64,000 nt of DNA from Cellulomonas marina (GTDB lineage: Bacteria > Actinomycetota > Actinomycetes > Actinomycetales > Cellulomonadaceae): positions 124,001-188,000 of the forward strand of contig NZ_FOKA01000005.1 of the NCBI RefSeq assembly GCF_900111925.1, written 5' to 3'. The position numbers and the translations under genes are program-made. Of the stretch, positions 1-10,745 are shown piece after piece. The notes under the pieces were generated by a model. The model made no database searches. It was not told the DNA's origin and worked only from the letters and a program-made list of their open reading frames with translations. Position 1 is the first letter of the stretch, and every line of letters begins with the position of its first letter.

Positions 1-82
1 GATGTGCGAGGGCGGCCAGGTCGCCGACGTCGTCGTCTCCGTGGCGAGCCTCGACCCCGTGCTCGGAGGGGTGGACCGATGA
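1..82 (+). CDS. nuoD: NADH-quinone oxidoreductase subunit D, C-terminal end only
   Basis: Only the last 26 codons are present, read from position 2 to the TGA at 80-82. The tail has the pattern typical of the NuoD C-terminus: a Gly-Gly-x-x-Ala-Asp-Val run, then [12 protein letters not shown]. NuoD is the 49-kDa quinone-module subunit of complex I. The stop overlaps the start of nuoE by 4 bp (ATGA), so the operon continues without a break. Identity rests on this short tail plus its position before nuoE. Confidence 0.8.
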   Translation, partial: MCEGGQVADVVVSVASLDPVLGGVDR

Positions 83-1122
83 CGATCGACGACACCGGCC
101 TGCAGTCTCCGGACGCCGCCACCCGGCGGGCGTCGGGGCAGGTGCACCGCACGGGGTACGACGAGGCGACCCTGGCGGGCCTGACCGCCGACGCGGCCCA
201 GGTCGTCGCGCGGTACCCGCAGCAGCGCTCCGCGCTCCTGCCCCTGCTGCACCTCGTGCAGTCGGTCGACGGCTACGTCAGCCCCCGCGGGATCGCCTTC
301 TGCGCGCAGACGCTCGGCCTGACGACCGCCGAGGTGTCCGCGGTGGCGACCTTCTACTCGCAGTACAAGCGCCACCCCAACGGCGACTTCACCGTCGGGG
401 TCTGCATCAACACGCTGTGCGCCGTCATGGGCGGGGACGCGATCTGGGAGGAGCTCGTCGAGCACCTCGGCATCGGGCACGACGAGACCACGCCCGACGG
501 CGCGGTCACGCTCGAGCGCATCGAGTGCAACGCGGCCTGCGACTACGCGCCCGTCGTGATGGTCAACTGGGAGTTCTTCGACGACCAGACGCCGCAGTCC
601 GCCACCGCCCTCGTCGACCGGCTCCGGACCGGAGGGACGGTCCGCCCCACGCGCGGCGCCGACGAGGTGGTGCCCTTCCGGGCGATGTCCCGCGTCCTGG
701 CGGGGTTCCCCGACGGGCGCGCCGACGAGGGCCCGGCCGCCGGGGAGGCCACCCTGCGCGGCCTGCGCCTGGCCCGGGAGCGCGGCTGGACCGCCCCCGC
801 GTTCGGCGACGAGGGCGCGACCGCGGGGCAGGGCGAGGGGTCCCAGCAGCAGGACCGGCACCAGGACCGGCACCAGGACCAGCACCAGGACCAGCACCAG
901 GATCGTGGCGGCGCCGACGGCGAGGCGGCCGCCCGTGCCGGCGGCCAGCTCCCCACCGGGGCGCCGCGCAACGACGCGGAGCGTCCGGTGACCACGCCGG
1001 CGGACGCCTCGCCGGCCACGCAGGAGAGGGCCGAGCACGTCGAGGCGACGACCCGCGTCGACGAGTCCGGCACGCAGGGCGGGACCGGCACGGGCGCCGG
1101 CGCCGCCGGAGAGGACCGCTGA
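79..1122 (+). CDS. nuoE: NADH-quinone oxidoreductase subunit E with a long repeat-bearing C-terminal extension
   Basis: NuoE is the 24-kDa thioredoxin-fold subunit of the NADH-dehydrogenase module and carries one [2Fe-2S] cluster (N1a). The four cluster cysteines are visible at about residues 109 and 114 (VCINTLC) and 150 and 154 ([10 protein letters not shown]). The catalytic domain spans about residues 30-200. The protein is 347 aa where the family is usually 160-250 aa. The extra C-terminal part of about 130 residues is low-complexity and contains a Q-D-R/Q-H array encoded by a 12-nt tandem repeat. The ATG at 79 is chosen because it overlaps the nuoD stop. The gene ends in TGATG with the nuoF start. 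Core function is certain; the tail has no recognised role. Confidence 0.95.
   Translation: MTIDDTGLQSPDAATRRASGQVHRTGYDEATLAGLTADAAQVVARYPQQRSALLPLLHLVQSVDGYVSPRGIAFCAQTLGLTTAEVSAVATFYSQYKRHPNGDFTVGVCINTLCAVMGGDAIWEELVEHLGIGHDETTPDGAVTLERIECNAACDYAPVVMVNWEFFDDQTPQSATALVDRLRTGGTVRPTRGADEVVPFRAMSRVLAGFPDGRADEGPAAGEATLRGLRLARERGWTAPAFGDEGATAGQGEGSQQQDRHQDRHQDQHQDQHQDRGGADGEAAARAGGQLPTGAPRNDAERPVTTPADASPATQERAEHVEATTRVDESGTQGGTGTGAGAAGEDR
850..905 (+). repeat. 12-nt tandem repeat inside nuoE (four full copies plus a partial)
   Basis: Units begin at 850, 862, 874 and 886 with the pattern CAGGACCRGCAC, and a fifth partial unit starts at 898. The array encodes Q-D-R-H twice, then Q-D-Q-H twice, then Q-D-R. 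Because the unit is a multiple of three, copy-number changes would keep the frame. Confidence 0.9.
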
Positions 1123-2459
1123 TGCCGACGACCCTGACCCCGGTGCTGAGCGCGCACTGGGACGAGCCCCGCGCCTGGTCGCTGACCGCGTACGAGCGGC
1201 ACGGCGGGTACCGCGGGCTGCGCCGGGCGCTGACCATGGAGCCGGCGCAGGTGGTGCAGGCGGTCAAGGACTCGGGGCTGCGCGGACGCGGCGGTGCCGG
1301 GTTCCCCACCGGCATGAAGTGGGGTTTCCTGCCCCCGCCCGACGGCGGCCCCCGCTACCTCGTCGTCAACGCCGACGAGTCCGAGCCCGGGACGTGCAAG
1401 GACATCCCGACGATGCTGGCCAGCCCGCAGCACCTGATCGAGGGCGTGGCGATCACCTCCTACGCCATCGGGTGCGCGCACGCCTTCATCTACGTCCGGG
1501 GCGAGGTGCTGCACGTCCTGCGGCGCCTGCAGAAGGCGGTCGAGGAGGCGTACGCCGCCGGGTACCTCGGCCAGGACGTGCTCGGCTCGGGCTACTCGCT
1601 CGACGTCACCGTGCACGCGGGCGCCGGCGCCTACATCTGCGGCGAGGAGACGGCGCTGCTCGACTCCCTCGAGGGCCTGCGCGGCCAGCCGCGCCTCAAG
1701 CCGCCGTTCCCGGCCGTGGCGGGCCTGTACGCCCGGCCGACGGTGGTCAACAACGTCGAGTCCGTGGCGTCGGTGCCCGGCATCCTGCGTGGCGGCGCGG
1801 AGTGGTTCACCGGCATGGGCACGGAGCGCTCCGCCGGCCACGGCCTGTTCTCGCTGTCCGGCCACGTGACGCGGCCCGGGCAGTACGAGGCGCCGCTGGG
1901 CATCACGCTGCGCGAGCTGCTCGACATGGCCGGTGGCGTCCGCGAGGGGCACGAGCTGAAGTTCTGGACGCCCGGCGGGTCCTCCACCCCGATCTTCACC
2001 GCCGAGCACCTCGACGTGCCGCTGGACTACGAGTCGGTCGGCAAAGCCGGGTCCATGCTCGGGACGCGGGCCTTGCAGATCTTCGACGAGACCGTCTCCG
2101 TCGTGCGCGCCGTGACCCGCTGGACGGAGTTCTACAAGCACGAGTCGTGCGGCAAGTGCACGCCCTGCCGGGAGGGCACGTACTGGCTGGTGCAGGTCCT
2201 GCAGCGGTTCGAGCGCGGGCAGGGCACGGAGGCCGACATCGAGCTCCTGCTCGACCTGTGCGACAACATCCTCGGCCGGTCGTTCTGCGCCCTGGGGGAC
2301 GGTGCGACCAGCTGCATCACCTCCGCCGTGCAGTACTTCCGCGACGAGTTCGAGGCCGGCACGCACACGCCCGCCGACGTCCTGTTCCCGCCCGAGCGCT
2401 CCGCGCGGTTCGCCTACACGCCCCGCGCGCGCACGGCCCAGCTGGCAGGGGTGCACTGA
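1122..2459 (+). CDS. nuoF: NADH-quinone oxidoreductase subunit F (NADH- and FMN-binding)
   Basis: NuoF is the 51-kDa subunit that oxidises NADH through FMN and passes electrons to [4Fe-4S] cluster N3. The protein is 445 aa, a normal length. The glycine-rich nucleotide/flavin segment [16 protein letters not shown] lies near residue 50, followed by [12 protein letters not shown] and [12 protein letters not shown]. Cluster ligands are Cys343, Cys346 and Cys349 (ESCGKCTPC) and Cys389 (FCALGDGA). The start shares one base with the nuoE stop and the stop overlaps the nuoG start, indicating translational coupling. Confidence 0.97.
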   Translation: MPTTLTPVLSAHWDEPRAWSLTAYERHGGYRGLRRALTMEPAQVVQAVKDSGLRGRGGAGFPTGMKWGFLPPPDGGPRYLVVNADESEPGTCKDIPTMLASPQHLIEGVAITSYAIGCAHAFIYVRGEVLHVLRRLQKAVEEAYAAGYLGQDVLGSGYSLDVTVHAGAGAYICGEETALLDSLEGLRGQPRLKPPFPAVAGLYARPTVVNNVESVASVPGILRGGAEWFTGMGTERSAGHGLFSLSGHVTRPGQYEAPLGITLRELLDMAGGVREGHELKFWTPGGSSTPIFTAEHLDVPLDYESVGKAGSMLGTRALQIFDETVSVVRAVTRWTEFYKHESCGKCTPCREGTYWLVQVLQRFERGQGTEADIELLLDLCDNILGRSFCALGDGATSCITSAVQYFRDEFEAGTHTPADVLFPPERSARFAYTPRARTAQLAGVH

Positions 2460-5401
2460 TGACGCTGACGCCCGAGCGCACGACCGTGGCGTCGGGGACC
2501 CCGCTGGTGCCCGCGGCGCCCCCGGCCCCTCCGGTCGTACCCGAGAAGACGGTCACCTTCCAGATCGACGGCGTCGAGACGACGGTCCCGAAGGGGACGC
2601 TGGTCATCCGCGCCGCCGAGCGGCTGGGCATCCAGATCCCGCGGTTCTGCGACCACCCGCTGCTCGCGCCGGCCGGCGCGTGCCGGCAGTGCCTCGTCGA
2701 GGTCTGGGCGCCTGGGCGCGACGGGAACCTGGCGAAGATGCCCAAGCCGCAGGCCTCCTGCACGCTGGAGGCGACCGACGGCATGCAGGTGCGCACGCAG
2801 CACACCTCGCCGGAGGCGGACAAGGCGCAGCACGGCGTCATGGAGCTGCTGCTCGTCAACCACCCGCTCGACTGCCCCGTCTGCGACAAGGGCGGCGAGT
2901 GCCCCCTGCAGAACCAGGCGATGAGCAACGGCCGGGCGACGAGCCGCTTCGTCGACGTCAAGCGCACGTTCCCCAAGCCCATCGCGATCTCGACGCAGAT
3001 CCTGCTGGACCGCGAGCGATGCGTGCTGTGCCAGCGCTGCACGCGCTTCAGCGAGGAGATCGCCGGGGACGTCTTCATCGACCTGCAGATGCGCGGCGCG
3101 CGCCAGCAGATCGGCACCTTCGACACCCGCGTGCTCGACTTCGCGCCGGACCCCGGCACCGGGGACGTCGTGCCGGGCGGGGAGGCGGTCCCGTCGACGA
3201 CGGAGGCCGACGCGCAGGCGGTCGTCTCCCCTGACGGACCCGTCGGCGTGAGCCTGCCGGACGCCAGCGGCCGCCCCTTCTCCTCCTACTTCTCCGGCAA
3301 CACGGTGCAGATCTGCCCGGTGGGGGCCCTCACGAGCGCGGCGTACCGGTTCCGGTCGCGGCCCTTCGACCTCGTGTCCACGCCCGGCATCGCCGAGCAC
3401 GACTCCTCGGGGTCGGCGATCCGCGTCGACCACCGGCGCGGCGTCGTCCTGCGGCGGCTCGCGGCCGAGGACCCGACGGTCAACCAGGAGTGGCTCACCG
3501 ACAAGGACCGCTTCGCGTTCCGCTGGCAGGCGGCCCCGGACCGGCTGACCGTGCCGATGGTGCGCACCCGGCACGCCGACGGCACGCGCGGCCCGCTCGA
3601 GCCCGTGAGCTGGACGGAGGCGCTGGACGTCGCCGCGGAGGGGCTCTCGGCGGCGCTCGCCGCGGTGGAGGAGCCCGAGGGCGTCGAGCCGGGCCTGCTG
3701 CACCGCGTCGCCAGCCGCCTGACCGGCCGCGACGAGCCCGTCGCGCGCCCGACCGGCGGCGTCGGCCTGCTGCCCGGCGGCCGCCTGACCCTCGAGGACG
3801 CGTACGCCTGGGCCAAGACGGCCCGCGTCGTCCTGGGCACCAACGACGTCGACCTGCGCGCGCGGCCGCACTCCGCGGAGGAGGCCGCCTTCCTGGCGCA
3901 CGCCGTCGCGGGCCGCACGCTCGAGGTGACCTACGCCGACGTGGCCGCGGCGCCCGTCGTGCTGCTCGCCGGGCTCGAGGCCGAGGACGAGGGCGGCATC
4001 CTCTTCCTGCGCCTGCGGGAGCAGGTGACGAAGCGACGGGCGCGGGTCCTGTCGGTGGCGCCCTGGGCCTCGCGCGGCCTGCAGCGCCTGGACGGCACCC
4101 TCCTGCCCGCGGCGCCCGGCACCGAGGCCGAGGTGCTCGACGGCATCGCGGCGGGTGCCCGGCACGAGGGGCTGGCGGAGGCCGCGGAGCTGCTCGCGCA
4201 GCCGGGCGCGGTCGTGCTCGTCGGCGAGCGGCTGGCCGGCGTCCGTGGTGGCCTGTCCGCGGCGCTGCGGCTGGCGGCCCGCACCGGTGCGCGCCTGGCG
4301 TGGGTCCCGCGGCGCGCGGGGGAGCGCGGCGGCGTCGAGGCCGGCGCCCTGCCCGGTCTCCTGCCCGGCGGCCGGGTGGTCACCGACGCCGGCGCCCGCG
4401 TCGACGTCGCGGCGGCCTGGGGCGTGCCGACCCTGCCGTCCACCCCCGGCCGCAGCACGGGGGAGATCCTCGCGGCCGCGGCGGCGGGTCAGCTCGGCGC
4501 GCTGCTCGTCGGCGGCGTCGACCCGGGCGACCTCCCGGACCCGGCCGCGGCGCTGGAGGCCCTCGCCGCCGTGCCGTTCCTCGTCTCCCTCGAGGTGCGC
4601 GCCTCGGCGGTCACGGAGCTCGCGGACGTCGTCCTGCCCGTGGCGCCCCCGGTCGAGAAGGCCGGCACCTTCGTCACCTGGGAGGGCCGGCCGCGGCCGT
4701 TCCCCCAGGCCCTCGTGTCCACCGCGCTGCCCGACCACCGGGTCCTGCACGCCCTCGCCGATGCGATGGGCGTCGACCTGGGCCTGCGCAGCCTGGCCGA
4801 CGTGCACGCCGAGCTCGACGTCCTCGGCGGCTGGGACGGCGGCCGGGCCTCGGCACCCGACGAGCGGCCCGCCGAGCCGGTGACCGTCCCCGCGGGGCAC
4901 GCCCTGCTCGCCACCTGGCACGGCCTGCTCGACGCGGGCCGGCTGCAGGACGGCGACGTGCACCTGGCCGGCACGGCCCCACGTCCGGTGGCACGGCTGT
5001 CGGCCGCCACGGCCGCGGCGGCCGGGGTCGCCGACGGCGAGCCGCTGACGGTCTCCACCGCGGCCGGGTCGCTGACCCTGCCCGCGGTGGTCACGGCCAT
5101 GCCGGACCACGTCGTCTGGCTCCCGACGAACGCGCCCGGCTGCCCGGTGCGCGCGGCCCTGCGGGCGGACGCGGGGGACCTCGTGGCGCTCGCGGCCGCG
5201 TCCGCGGCCGGCGCGGGGCCGTCGGCGGGTGCGGCCGCCCGGCCGGCCGTGACGGGTCGCGTCGGGGGCGACGCCGGCCTCGTCGACGGCGGTGCCGACG
5301 GCACGAGCACCGCGGGCACCGCCCCCACGGGCCGGACCAGCGGGTACGCGACGGGCAGCACGAGCGGGCCCGTCACCGGCACGGGTGAGGAGCGGGCATG
5401 A
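2459..5401 (+). CDS. nuoG: NADH-quinone oxidoreductase subunit G
   Basis: NuoG is the 75-kDa iron-sulfur subunit that carries electrons from NuoF/NuoE towards the quinone module. The N-terminal ferredoxin-like [2Fe-2S] domain shows [15 protein letters not shown]. The next region has the His/Cys motif [20 protein letters not shown] and then the ferredoxin motifs [10 protein letters not shown] and [11 protein letters not shown] molybdopterin-oxidoreductase-like domain follows from about residue 300. The 980-aa product is a little longer than usual because of an Ala/Gly/Thr-rich tail after about residue 890. The ATG overlaps the nuoF stop and the TGA overlaps the nuoH ATG (ATGA). Confidence 0.96.
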   Translation: MTLTPERTTVASGTPLVPAAPPAPPVVPEKTVTFQIDGVETTVPKGTLVIRAAERLGIQIPRFCDHPLLAPAGACRQCLVEVWAPGRDGNLAKMPKPQASCTLEATDGMQVRTQHTSPEADKAQHGVMELLLVNHPLDCPVCDKGGECPLQNQAMSNGRATSRFVDVKRTFPKPIAISTQILLDRERCVLCQRCTRFSEEIAGDVFIDLQMRGARQQIGTFDTRVLDFAPDPGTGDVVPGGEAVPSTTEADAQAVVSPDGPVGVSLPDASGRPFSSYFSGNTVQICPVGALTSAAYRFRSRPFDLVSTPGIAEHDSSGSAIRVDHRRGVVLRRLAAEDPTVNQEWLTDKDRFAFRWQAAPDRLTVPMVRTRHADGTRGPLEPVSWTEALDVAAEGLSAALAAVEEPEGVEPGLLHRVASRLTGRDEPVARPTGGVGLLPGGRLTLEDAYAWAKTARVVLGTNDVDLRARPHSAEEAAFLAHAVAGRTLEVTYADVAAAPVVLLAGLEAEDEGGILFLRLREQVTKRRARVLSVAPWASRGLQRLDGTLLPAAPGTEAEVLDGIAAGARHEGLAEAAELLAQPGAVVLVGERLAGVRGGLSAALRLAARTGARLAWVPRRAGERGGVEAGALPGLLPGGRVVTDAGARVDVAAAWGVPTLPSTPGRSTGEILAAAAAGQLGALLVGGVDPGDLPDPAAALEALAAVPFLVSLEVRASAVTELADVVLPVAPPVEKAGTFVTWEGRPRPFPQALVSTALPDHRVLHALADAMGVDLGLRSLADVHAELDVLGGWDGGRASAPDERPAEPVTVPAGHALLATWHGLLDAGRLQDGDVHLAGTAPRPVARLSAATAAAAGVADGEPLTVSTAAGSLTLPAVVTAMPDHVVWLPTNAPGCPVRAALRADAGDLVALAAASAAGAGPSAGAAARPAVTGRVGGDAGLVDGGADGTSTAGTAPTGRTSGYATGSTSGPVTGTGEERA

Positions 5402-6795
5402 GCGTGCTGGCGGCGACCGGCGGGGCGGTGGCCCCCGTCGTCGCGGACTTCAGCCAGGACACCTGGTGGGTCTGGGTGCTCAAGGCGGTCGGGATCGTCG
5501 CGTTCCTGCTGACGAGCGTGCTCATCGCGATCTGGTTCGAGCGACGCGTCGTCGCCCGCATGCAGGTGCGGCCCGGGCCGAACGTCCACGGGCCGTTCGG
5601 GCTCCTGCAGTCGCTGGCCGACGCGATGAAGCTGCTGGTCAAGGAGGACGTCACCGTCCGTGCGGCGGACAAGCTCGTCTACGTCCTCGCGCCGATGATC
5701 GCGGTGTTCTGCTCCCTGCTCACGCTCGCGGTCATCCCGTTCGGGCCCGAGGTGAGCATCTTCGGCGTGCTGACGCCGCTGCAGCTCACGGACTTCCCGG
5801 TCGCCGTGCTCTACATCCTCGCGTGCGCCTCGGTCGGCGTCTACGGGATCGTGCTCGGCGGGTGGGCGTCCAACTCGACGTACCCGCTGCTCGGCGGGGT
5901 GCGCTCGACGGCGCAGGTCATCTCCTACGAGCTGGCCATGGGCCTGTCGCTGGTGAGCGTCTTCATCATGTCGGGGTCGATGTCGACCTCGCAGATCGTC
6001 GACGCGCAGCGGCCCGTCTGGTGGCTGCTGCCGCTGCTGCCCGCGTTCGTGCTCTACGTCGTGTCGATGGTGGGGGAGACGAACCGCCTGCCCTTCGACC
6101 TGCCCGAGGCCGAGGGCGAGCTCGTCGGCGGGTACACCACGGAGTACTCGTCGATGAAGTTCGCGTGGTTCTTCCTCGCCGAGTACATCAACATGCTCAA
6201 CGTCTCGGCGGTCGCCACCACGCTCTTCCTGGGCGGCTGGCGTGCGCCCTGGCCGCTGTCGCTCGTCGGCGACGGGGTGCTCAACACCGGCTGGTGGCCC
6301 GTGCTGTGGTTCCTGGCCAAGGTGTGGGGCTTCATGTTCCTGTTCGTCTGGATCCGCGGCTCCGTGCTGCGGTTCCGGTACGACCAGTTCATGAAGCTCG
6401 GCTGGAAGGTCCTCATCCCGGTCGCCCTCGTCTGGGTCGTGTGCGTCGCGGTGGTCCAGGGTCTGCGGCAGTTCGTCGACGTGGACCTGCGCACGCTGCT
6501 GTTCGGGATCGCCGGGGTCTTCGCGGTGGTGTTCGTCGTCGCTCTCGTGTGGCCCGACGCGAAGCGCCCCCAGCCGCCGCGGCGCCGGGGGCCGCAGGTC
6601 GTCGACCCGTTCGCCGACGGCTACCCGGTGCCGCCGCTGCCCGGGCAGGCCCTGCCCCCGTCCCCGCGGCGCGCCCGGGCCATGGCCGCCGCCCCGGCGG
6701 CCGGCCCCTCCGGTCAGCGCGCCGCCGACCGCTCCGCCGATCACCCCGCCGACCGGCCCACCGACGAGTCCCCGACGCAGGAGGTGTCCCCGTGA
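5398..6795 (+). CDS. nuoH: NADH-quinone oxidoreductase subunit H
   Basis: NuoH (ND1) is the multi-pass membrane subunit at the junction of the peripheral and membrane arms and forms part of the quinone tunnel. About eight hydrophobic segments are visible. The conserved acidic loop [16 protein letters not shown] and the early segment [16 protein letters not shown] are diagnostic. The product is 465 aa; the core ends near residue 385 and a charged Pro/Ala/Arg/Asp-rich cytoplasmic tail follows, which the E. coli protein lacks. The start overlaps nuoG by 4 bp and the stop overlaps the nuoI GTG. Confidence 0.96.
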   Translation: MSVLAATGGAVAPVVADFSQDTWWVWVLKAVGIVAFLLTSVLIAIWFERRVVARMQVRPGPNVHGPFGLLQSLADAMKLLVKEDVTVRAADKLVYVLAPMIAVFCSLLTLAVIPFGPEVSIFGVLTPLQLTDFPVAVLYILACASVGVYGIVLGGWASNSTYPLLGGVRSTAQVISYELAMGLSLVSVFIMSGSMSTSQIVDAQRPVWWLLPLLPAFVLYVVSMVGETNRLPFDLPEAEGELVGGYTTEYSSMKFAWFFLAEYINMLNVSAVATTLFLGGWRAPWPLSLVGDGVLNTGWWPVLWFLAKVWGFMFLFVWIRGSVLRFRYDQFMKLGWKVLIPVALVWVVCVAVVQGLRQFVDVDLRTLLFGIAGVFAVVFVVALVWPDAKRPQPPRRRGPQVVDPFADGYPVPPLPGQALPPSPRRARAMAAAPAAGPSGQRAADRSADHPADRPTDESPTQEVSP

Positions 6796-7601
6796 CCGAC
6801 CCGACGCAGCGCCCCGCCCCGCGGGGCGACGGCGCGCGCCGTACCGGCGCCACCCCCGCCCGGCGACCCGCCGGCGGCGGTGAGGTCGCCCGGCCGGCGG
6901 AGGGCGACGGCTACCGGTCCGCCATCCCCCCGCGGGGGCCCCTCGCGCGGGCCCTGGCCCCGGTCGGCGGCTTCGGCGTGACGCTCGCCAACATGGTCAA
7001 GCCGACCGTGACGGAGCAGTACCCGTCGGAGAAGGTCCCGACGAAGCCGCGCTACCACGGGCGCCACCAGCTCAACCGCTACCCCGACGGCCTCGAGAAG
7101 TGCATCGGGTGCGAGCTGTGCGCGTGGGCCTGCCCCGCCGACGCCATCTACGTCGAGGCCGGGGAGAACACCCCGGACGCGCAGTACTCGCCCGGTGAGC
7201 GGTACGGGCGCGTCTACCAGATCAACTACCTGCGCTGCATCTTCTGCGGGCTGTGCGTGGAGGCCTGCCCGACGCGCGCGCTGACGATGACGAACGAGTA
7301 CGAGCTCACGGGGCCGACCCGCGCCGGGCTCATCTTCGAGAAGGAGGACCTCCTGGCCCCCCTGCGCGACGGGATGCTGCGCGCCCCGCACCCGATGGTG
7401 GACGGCACGACGGACACGGAGTACTACCGGGGCGAGGTCACCGGCACGACGCCGGAGCAGGTCGCGTGGGTGGCCGAGCACCGTCCGGACGACCCGACGC
7501 TGCCGGGGTACACCGGCGACGAGCCCCGGTGGACGCCGGGACCGGCGGCGGCGGCCGTCCAGGCGACGGCGGCGGCGGCCACGAAGCAGGGCTCGCGGTG
7601 A
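6792..7601 (+). CDS. nuoI: NADH-quinone oxidoreductase subunit I
   Basis: NuoI is the 23-kDa ferredoxin-like subunit holding clusters N6a and N6b next to the quinone site. Two classic [4Fe-4S] motifs are visible, [12 protein letters not shown] and [12 protein letters not shown], each followed by a continuing CP. The GTG at 6792 overlaps the nuoH stop. The product is 269 aa, with about 60 extra N-terminal Arg/Pro/Gly-rich residues before the core segment [19 protein letters not shown]. An internal start nearer that segment is possible, but the overlapping GTG fits the coupling seen across the operon. Confidence 0.95.
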   Translation: MTDPTQRPAPRGDGARRTGATPARRPAGGGEVARPAEGDGYRSAIPPRGPLARALAPVGGFGVTLANMVKPTVTEQYPSEKVPTKPRYHGRHQLNRYPDGLEKCIGCELCAWACPADAIYVEAGENTPDAQYSPGERYGRVYQINYLRCIFCGLCVEACPTRALTMTNEYELTGPTRAGLIFEKEDLLAPLRDGMLRAPHPMVDGTTDTEYYRGEVTGTTPEQVAWVAEHRPDDPTLPGYTGDEPRWTPGPAAAAVQATAAAATKQGSR

Positions 7602-8431
7602 GCGCGCTCGCGGCGGCGCCGGTCCTGGGATCGGCGCCGGTCCTCACCGCGCTCGCCGAGACACTTACCGAGACCGGGCGCACGACGACCGGCGAGGCCG
7701 TCCTCTTCTGGGTGATCGCACCCGTCATGGTCGTCGCGGCGCTCGGCCTGCTGTTCGCGCGCAAGGCCGTGCACGCCGCCCTGTCGGTGGTGCTCGTGAT
7801 GATCAGCCTGGCGTTCCTCTACGTCGCGCAGGACGCGGTGTTCCTCGGGATCGTCCAGGTGGTCGTCTACACGGGGGCCGTGATGATGCTGTTCCTGTTC
7901 GTCCTCATGCTCGTCGGGGTCGACGCCTCCGACACCCTGGTGGAGACCATCCGGGGCCAGCGGTGGATCGGCTGGCTGGCGGGCGTCGGGCTCGGGGCCG
8001 TCCTCGTCGGCGTGGTCGGGGGCACGGTCTACGCGCCCGCGACGGGCCTGGCCGAGGCCAACGCGGACTCCAACCCCGTCGGGGTGGCCCGGCTGGTGTT
8101 CGGGGAGTACGTCTTCGCCTTCGAGGTCGTCGGCGCGCTGCTCGTCACGGCCGCCCTCGGCGCCCTGGTGCTCACCCACCACGAGCGCCTGCTGCCGCGG
8201 CGGGGCCAGCGCGAGCGCGCCGACGCCCGCGTGAAGGCCGGCGCCACCCTCACCCCGCCGCCGGCGCCCGGCGTGTACGCGCAGCGCAACGCGATGGACG
8301 TCCCCGCGCTCGACCCGCAGGGCCGGCCCCTGGAGCACTCGGTGTCCCGGGTGCTGCGCGCGCGCGGCCAGGCCGCGGACGCGCCGCCGGTGCTCCCCGC
8401 CGCCGATGCCGACGAGGGGAGCCGGCGGTGA
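7598..8431 (+). CDS. nuoJ: NADH-quinone oxidoreductase subunit J
   Basis: NuoJ (ND6) is a membrane subunit with five predicted helices; its third helix contains the pi-bulge involved in coupling. The segment [20 protein letters not shown] is the family hallmark. The core is about 190 residues, then a Pro/Arg/Ala-rich cytoplasmic tail of about 70 residues follows the last hydrophobic helix. GTG start overlaps nuoI by 4 bp; the stop overlaps nuoK by 4 bp. Confidence 0.94.
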   Translation: MSALAAAPVLGSAPVLTALAETLTETGRTTTGEAVLFWVIAPVMVVAALGLLFARKAVHAALSVVLVMISLAFLYVAQDAVFLGIVQVVVYTGAVMMLFLFVLMLVGVDASDTLVETIRGQRWIGWLAGVGLGAVLVGVVGGTVYAPATGLAEANADSNPVGVARLVFGEYVFAFEVVGALLVTAALGALVLTHHERLLPRRGQRERADARVKAGATLTPPPAPGVYAQRNAMDVPALDPQGRPLEHSVSRVLRARGQAADAPPVLPAADADEGSRR

Positions 8432-8727
8432 ACCCCTCGAACTACCTCGTGCTGTCCGCGGTCCTGTTCACGATCGGGGCGATGACGGTGCTGCTGCGCC
8501 GCAACGCGGTCATCGCGTTCATGGGCGTCGAGCTCATGCTCAACGCGACGAACCTCGCCCTCGTCACCTTCAGCCGGATGAACGGCGACCTCGTCGGCCA
8601 GACGCTGGCGTTCTTCGTCATGGTCGTCGCCGCGGCGGAGGTCGTCGTAGGGCTCGCGATCATCGTCGCGATCTTCCGGACCCGGCAGTCGGCCTCGGTC
8701 GACGACGTCAACCTCATGAAGGGCTGA
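8428..8727 (+). CDS. nuoK: NADH-quinone oxidoreductase subunit K
   Basis: NuoK (ND4L) is a small three-helix membrane subunit. The 99-aa length is typical. The conserved intramembrane glutamates are visible in [16 protein letters not shown] and [17 protein letters not shown]. The GTG at 8428 overlaps the nuoJ TGA. The next gene, nuoL, starts 7 nt downstream, one of the few true gaps in the operon. Confidence 0.95.
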   Translation: MNPSNYLVLSAVLFTIGAMTVLLRRNAVIAFMGVELMLNATNLALVTFSRMNGDLVGQTLAFFVMVVAAAEVVVGLAIIVAIFRTRQSASVDDVNLMKG

Positions 8728-8734
8728 ACCGGCG

Positions 8735-10732
8735 GTGTCCCTCGACCTCCTCGCGGCGCTGCTCGTCGCGGTCCCGCTGGCCTCCGCCGCGGTCCTCCTC
8801 GTCCTCGGCCGTGCCACCGACCGCTGGGGGCACTGGCTCGGCGTGCTCGCCTCCGCCGCGTCGTTCGTCATCGGCGCGGTGCTGGCGCTCGAGCTGCTCG
8901 GGCGCGACGCCGAGGCCCGCGTCCTCGACGTCACGCTCGGCCGCTGGTTCGACGCCGGGCAGCTCGCCGTCGACCTCGGGCTGCGCGTCGACCCCCTGTC
9001 GATCACGTTCGTGCTGCTCGTGACCTTCGTCGGCACGCTCATCCACGTCTACTCCGTGGCGTACATGGAGCACGACGCGTCCCGCCGCCGGTTCTTCGCC
9101 TACCTCAACCTCTTCGTCGCCGCGATGCTGCTGCTCGTCCTGGCCGACAGCTACCTGCTGCTGTTCGTCGGCTGGGAGGGCGTGGGCTTGGCGTCCTACC
9201 TGCTCATCGGCTTCTGGAACCACAACACCGCCTACGCGGTGGCCGGCAAGAAGGCGTTCGTCGCCAACCGGGTGGGCGACATCGGCCTCATCGTCGCGAT
9301 GGGGCTCATGCTCGCCGCGACGGGCTCGGTCGGCTTCACGCAGGTGCACGCGGCGGCCGCCGGCGGGGCGGTCTCCGAGGGCTGGCTCACCGCCATCGGC
9401 CTCATGCTGCTGCTAGCCGCCTGCGGCAAGTCGGCGCAGGTCCCGCTGCAGAGCTGGCTCGGTGACGCGATGGCCGGCCCGACGCCGGTCTCCGCCCTCA
9501 TCCACGCCGCCACGATGGTCACCGCCGGCGTCTACCTCGTCGTGCGGTCGGCGCCGGTCTTCGACGGCGCGCCGACGGCCCAGCTCGTGGTCGTGGTCGT
9601 CGGGGCCGTGACGCTGGTCTACGGCGCGGTCGTGGGCTGCGCGAAGGACGACCTGAAGAAGGCGCTGGCCGCCTCGACCATGTCGCAGATCGGCTACATG
9701 ATGCTGGCCGCCGGCCTGGGCCCGGTCGGCTACGCCTACGCGATCTTCCACCTGGTGACCCACGGGTTCTTCAAGGCGGGCCTGTTCCTCGGCGCCGGCT
9801 CCGTCATGCACGCCATGGCGGACTCCGTCGACATGCGGCGGTTCGGCGGCCTGGCGCGGTACCTCAAGGTGACGGTGGTGACGTTCGGGCTCGGCTGGCT
9901 GGCGATCCTCGGCGTCCCTCCGTTCGCGGGCTTCTTCAGCAAGGACAAGATCATCGAGGCGGCCTTCGTGCCCGTCGACGGGCAGCCGTGGAGGGCCTGG
10001 GTGTTCGGGGCCGTCACGCTGCTCGGTGCGGGCGTCACCGCGTTCTACATGTCGCGGCTGTTCTTCATGACCTTCTTCGGCCGCCCCCGCTGGGACGTCC
10101 CGGAGGAGGAGGCCCGTGCGGCGACCGCCCGTGCCGCGGGCGCCCGTACCGCGGGTGCGAACGCGTCAGGCGCCCACGCATCGGGTGCCCACGCCGCGGG
10201 GCATCACCCGCACGAGGCGCCCGCCCTCATGCGCTGGCCGATGATCGTGCTCGCCGCCGGGTCCGTGGCGCTCGGCCTGGTCCTGGCGACGACGGGCTTC
10301 ACCACCTGGCTCGAGCCCGTCACCGGGCACGCCGAGCACGAGGAGCCGGTGCTGTCCGTGCCGGTGATCACGACGCTCACGCTGCTGGCGGTCGGCGCCG
10401 GCCTCGTGCTGGCGTACCTGCGGTACGTCCGCGACGAGGTGCCGGTCGCGGCCCCTGCAGGCTCCCCGCTCACGCGGGCGGCGCGGGCCGACCTGTACCA
10501 GGACGCCGTCAACGACGCCGTGCTCGTCGGCCCCGGCCGGGCCCTGACGGGGGGCCTGGTCGTCGCCGACCGGACCGCCGTCGACGGCGCCGCGGTCGGC
10601 GTCGGGCGGCTGGCCGTCGGCTCGGGCGCCCTCGCGCGCCGCGTGCAGACGGGTCTCGTCCGGTCCTACGCCGCCACGACGCTCCTCGGGGTCGTCGTGC
10701 TCGCCGGCGTCGTCCTGGCCCTGCAGGCCTGA
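8735..10732 (+). CDS. nuoL: NADH-quinone oxidoreductase subunit L
   Basis: NuoL (ND5) is the distal antiporter-like proton-pumping subunit. Conserved motifs include the TM5 glutamate in VGWEGVGLASYLL, the segment AGPTPVSALIHAATMVTAGVYL, and the TM8 histidine region FHLVTHGFFKAGLFL. The product is 665 aa with many membrane helices and a long C-terminal part. About residues 460-500 form an Ala/Gly/His-rich insert encoded by a degenerate 15-nt repeat, just after the helix ending FFMTFFGRPRW. The GTG start is supported by the short spacer after nuoK. Confidence 0.95.
   Translation: MSLDLLAALLVAVPLASAAVLLVLGRATDRWGHWLGVLASAASFVIGAVLALELLGRDAEARVLDVTLGRWFDAGQLAVDLGLRVDPLSITFVLLVTFVGTLIHVYSVAYMEHDASRRRFFAYLNLFVAAMLLLVLADSYLLLFVGWEGVGLASYLLIGFWNHNTAYAVAGKKAFVANRVGDIGLIVAMGLMLAATGSVGFTQVHAAAAGGAVSEGWLTAIGLMLLLAACGKSAQVPLQSWLGDAMAGPTPVSALIHAATMVTAGVYLVVRSAPVFDGAPTAQLVVVVVGAVTLVYGAVVGCAKDDLKKALAASTMSQIGYMMLAAGLGPVGYAYAIFHLVTHGFFKAGLFLGAGSVMHAMADSVDMRRFGGLARYLKVTVVTFGLGWLAILGVPPFAGFFSKDKIIEAAFVPVDGQPWRAWVFGAVTLLGAGVTAFYMSRLFFMTFFGRPRWDVPEEEARAATARAAGARTAGANASGAHASGAHAAGHHPHEAPALMRWPMIVLAAGSVALGLVLATTGFTTWLEPVTGHAEHEEPVLSVPVITTLTLLAVGAGLVLAYLRYVRDEVPVAAPAGSPLTRAARADLYQDAVNDAVLVGPGRALTGGLVVADRTAVDGAAVGVGRLAVGSGALARRVQTGLVRSYAATTLLGVVVLAGVVLALQA
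10133..10207 (+). repeat. degenerate 15-nt repeat, five units, inside nuoL
   Basis: Five consecutive 15-nt units encode AAGAR, TAGAN, ASGAH, ASGAH and AAGHH. The array lies in the hydrophilic loop between two hydrophobic segments and gives a His/Ala/Gly-rich stretch. Similarity between units is clear in protein and moderate in DNA. Confidence 0.7.
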
Positions 10733-10745
10733 GAGCGGGAGCACG

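Noticed and set aside
2414..5110. Minus-strand open frame of about 900 codons opposite nuoG
   Set aside because: Shadow of nuoG with compositionally biased translation; nuoG has all cluster motifs in the right order.
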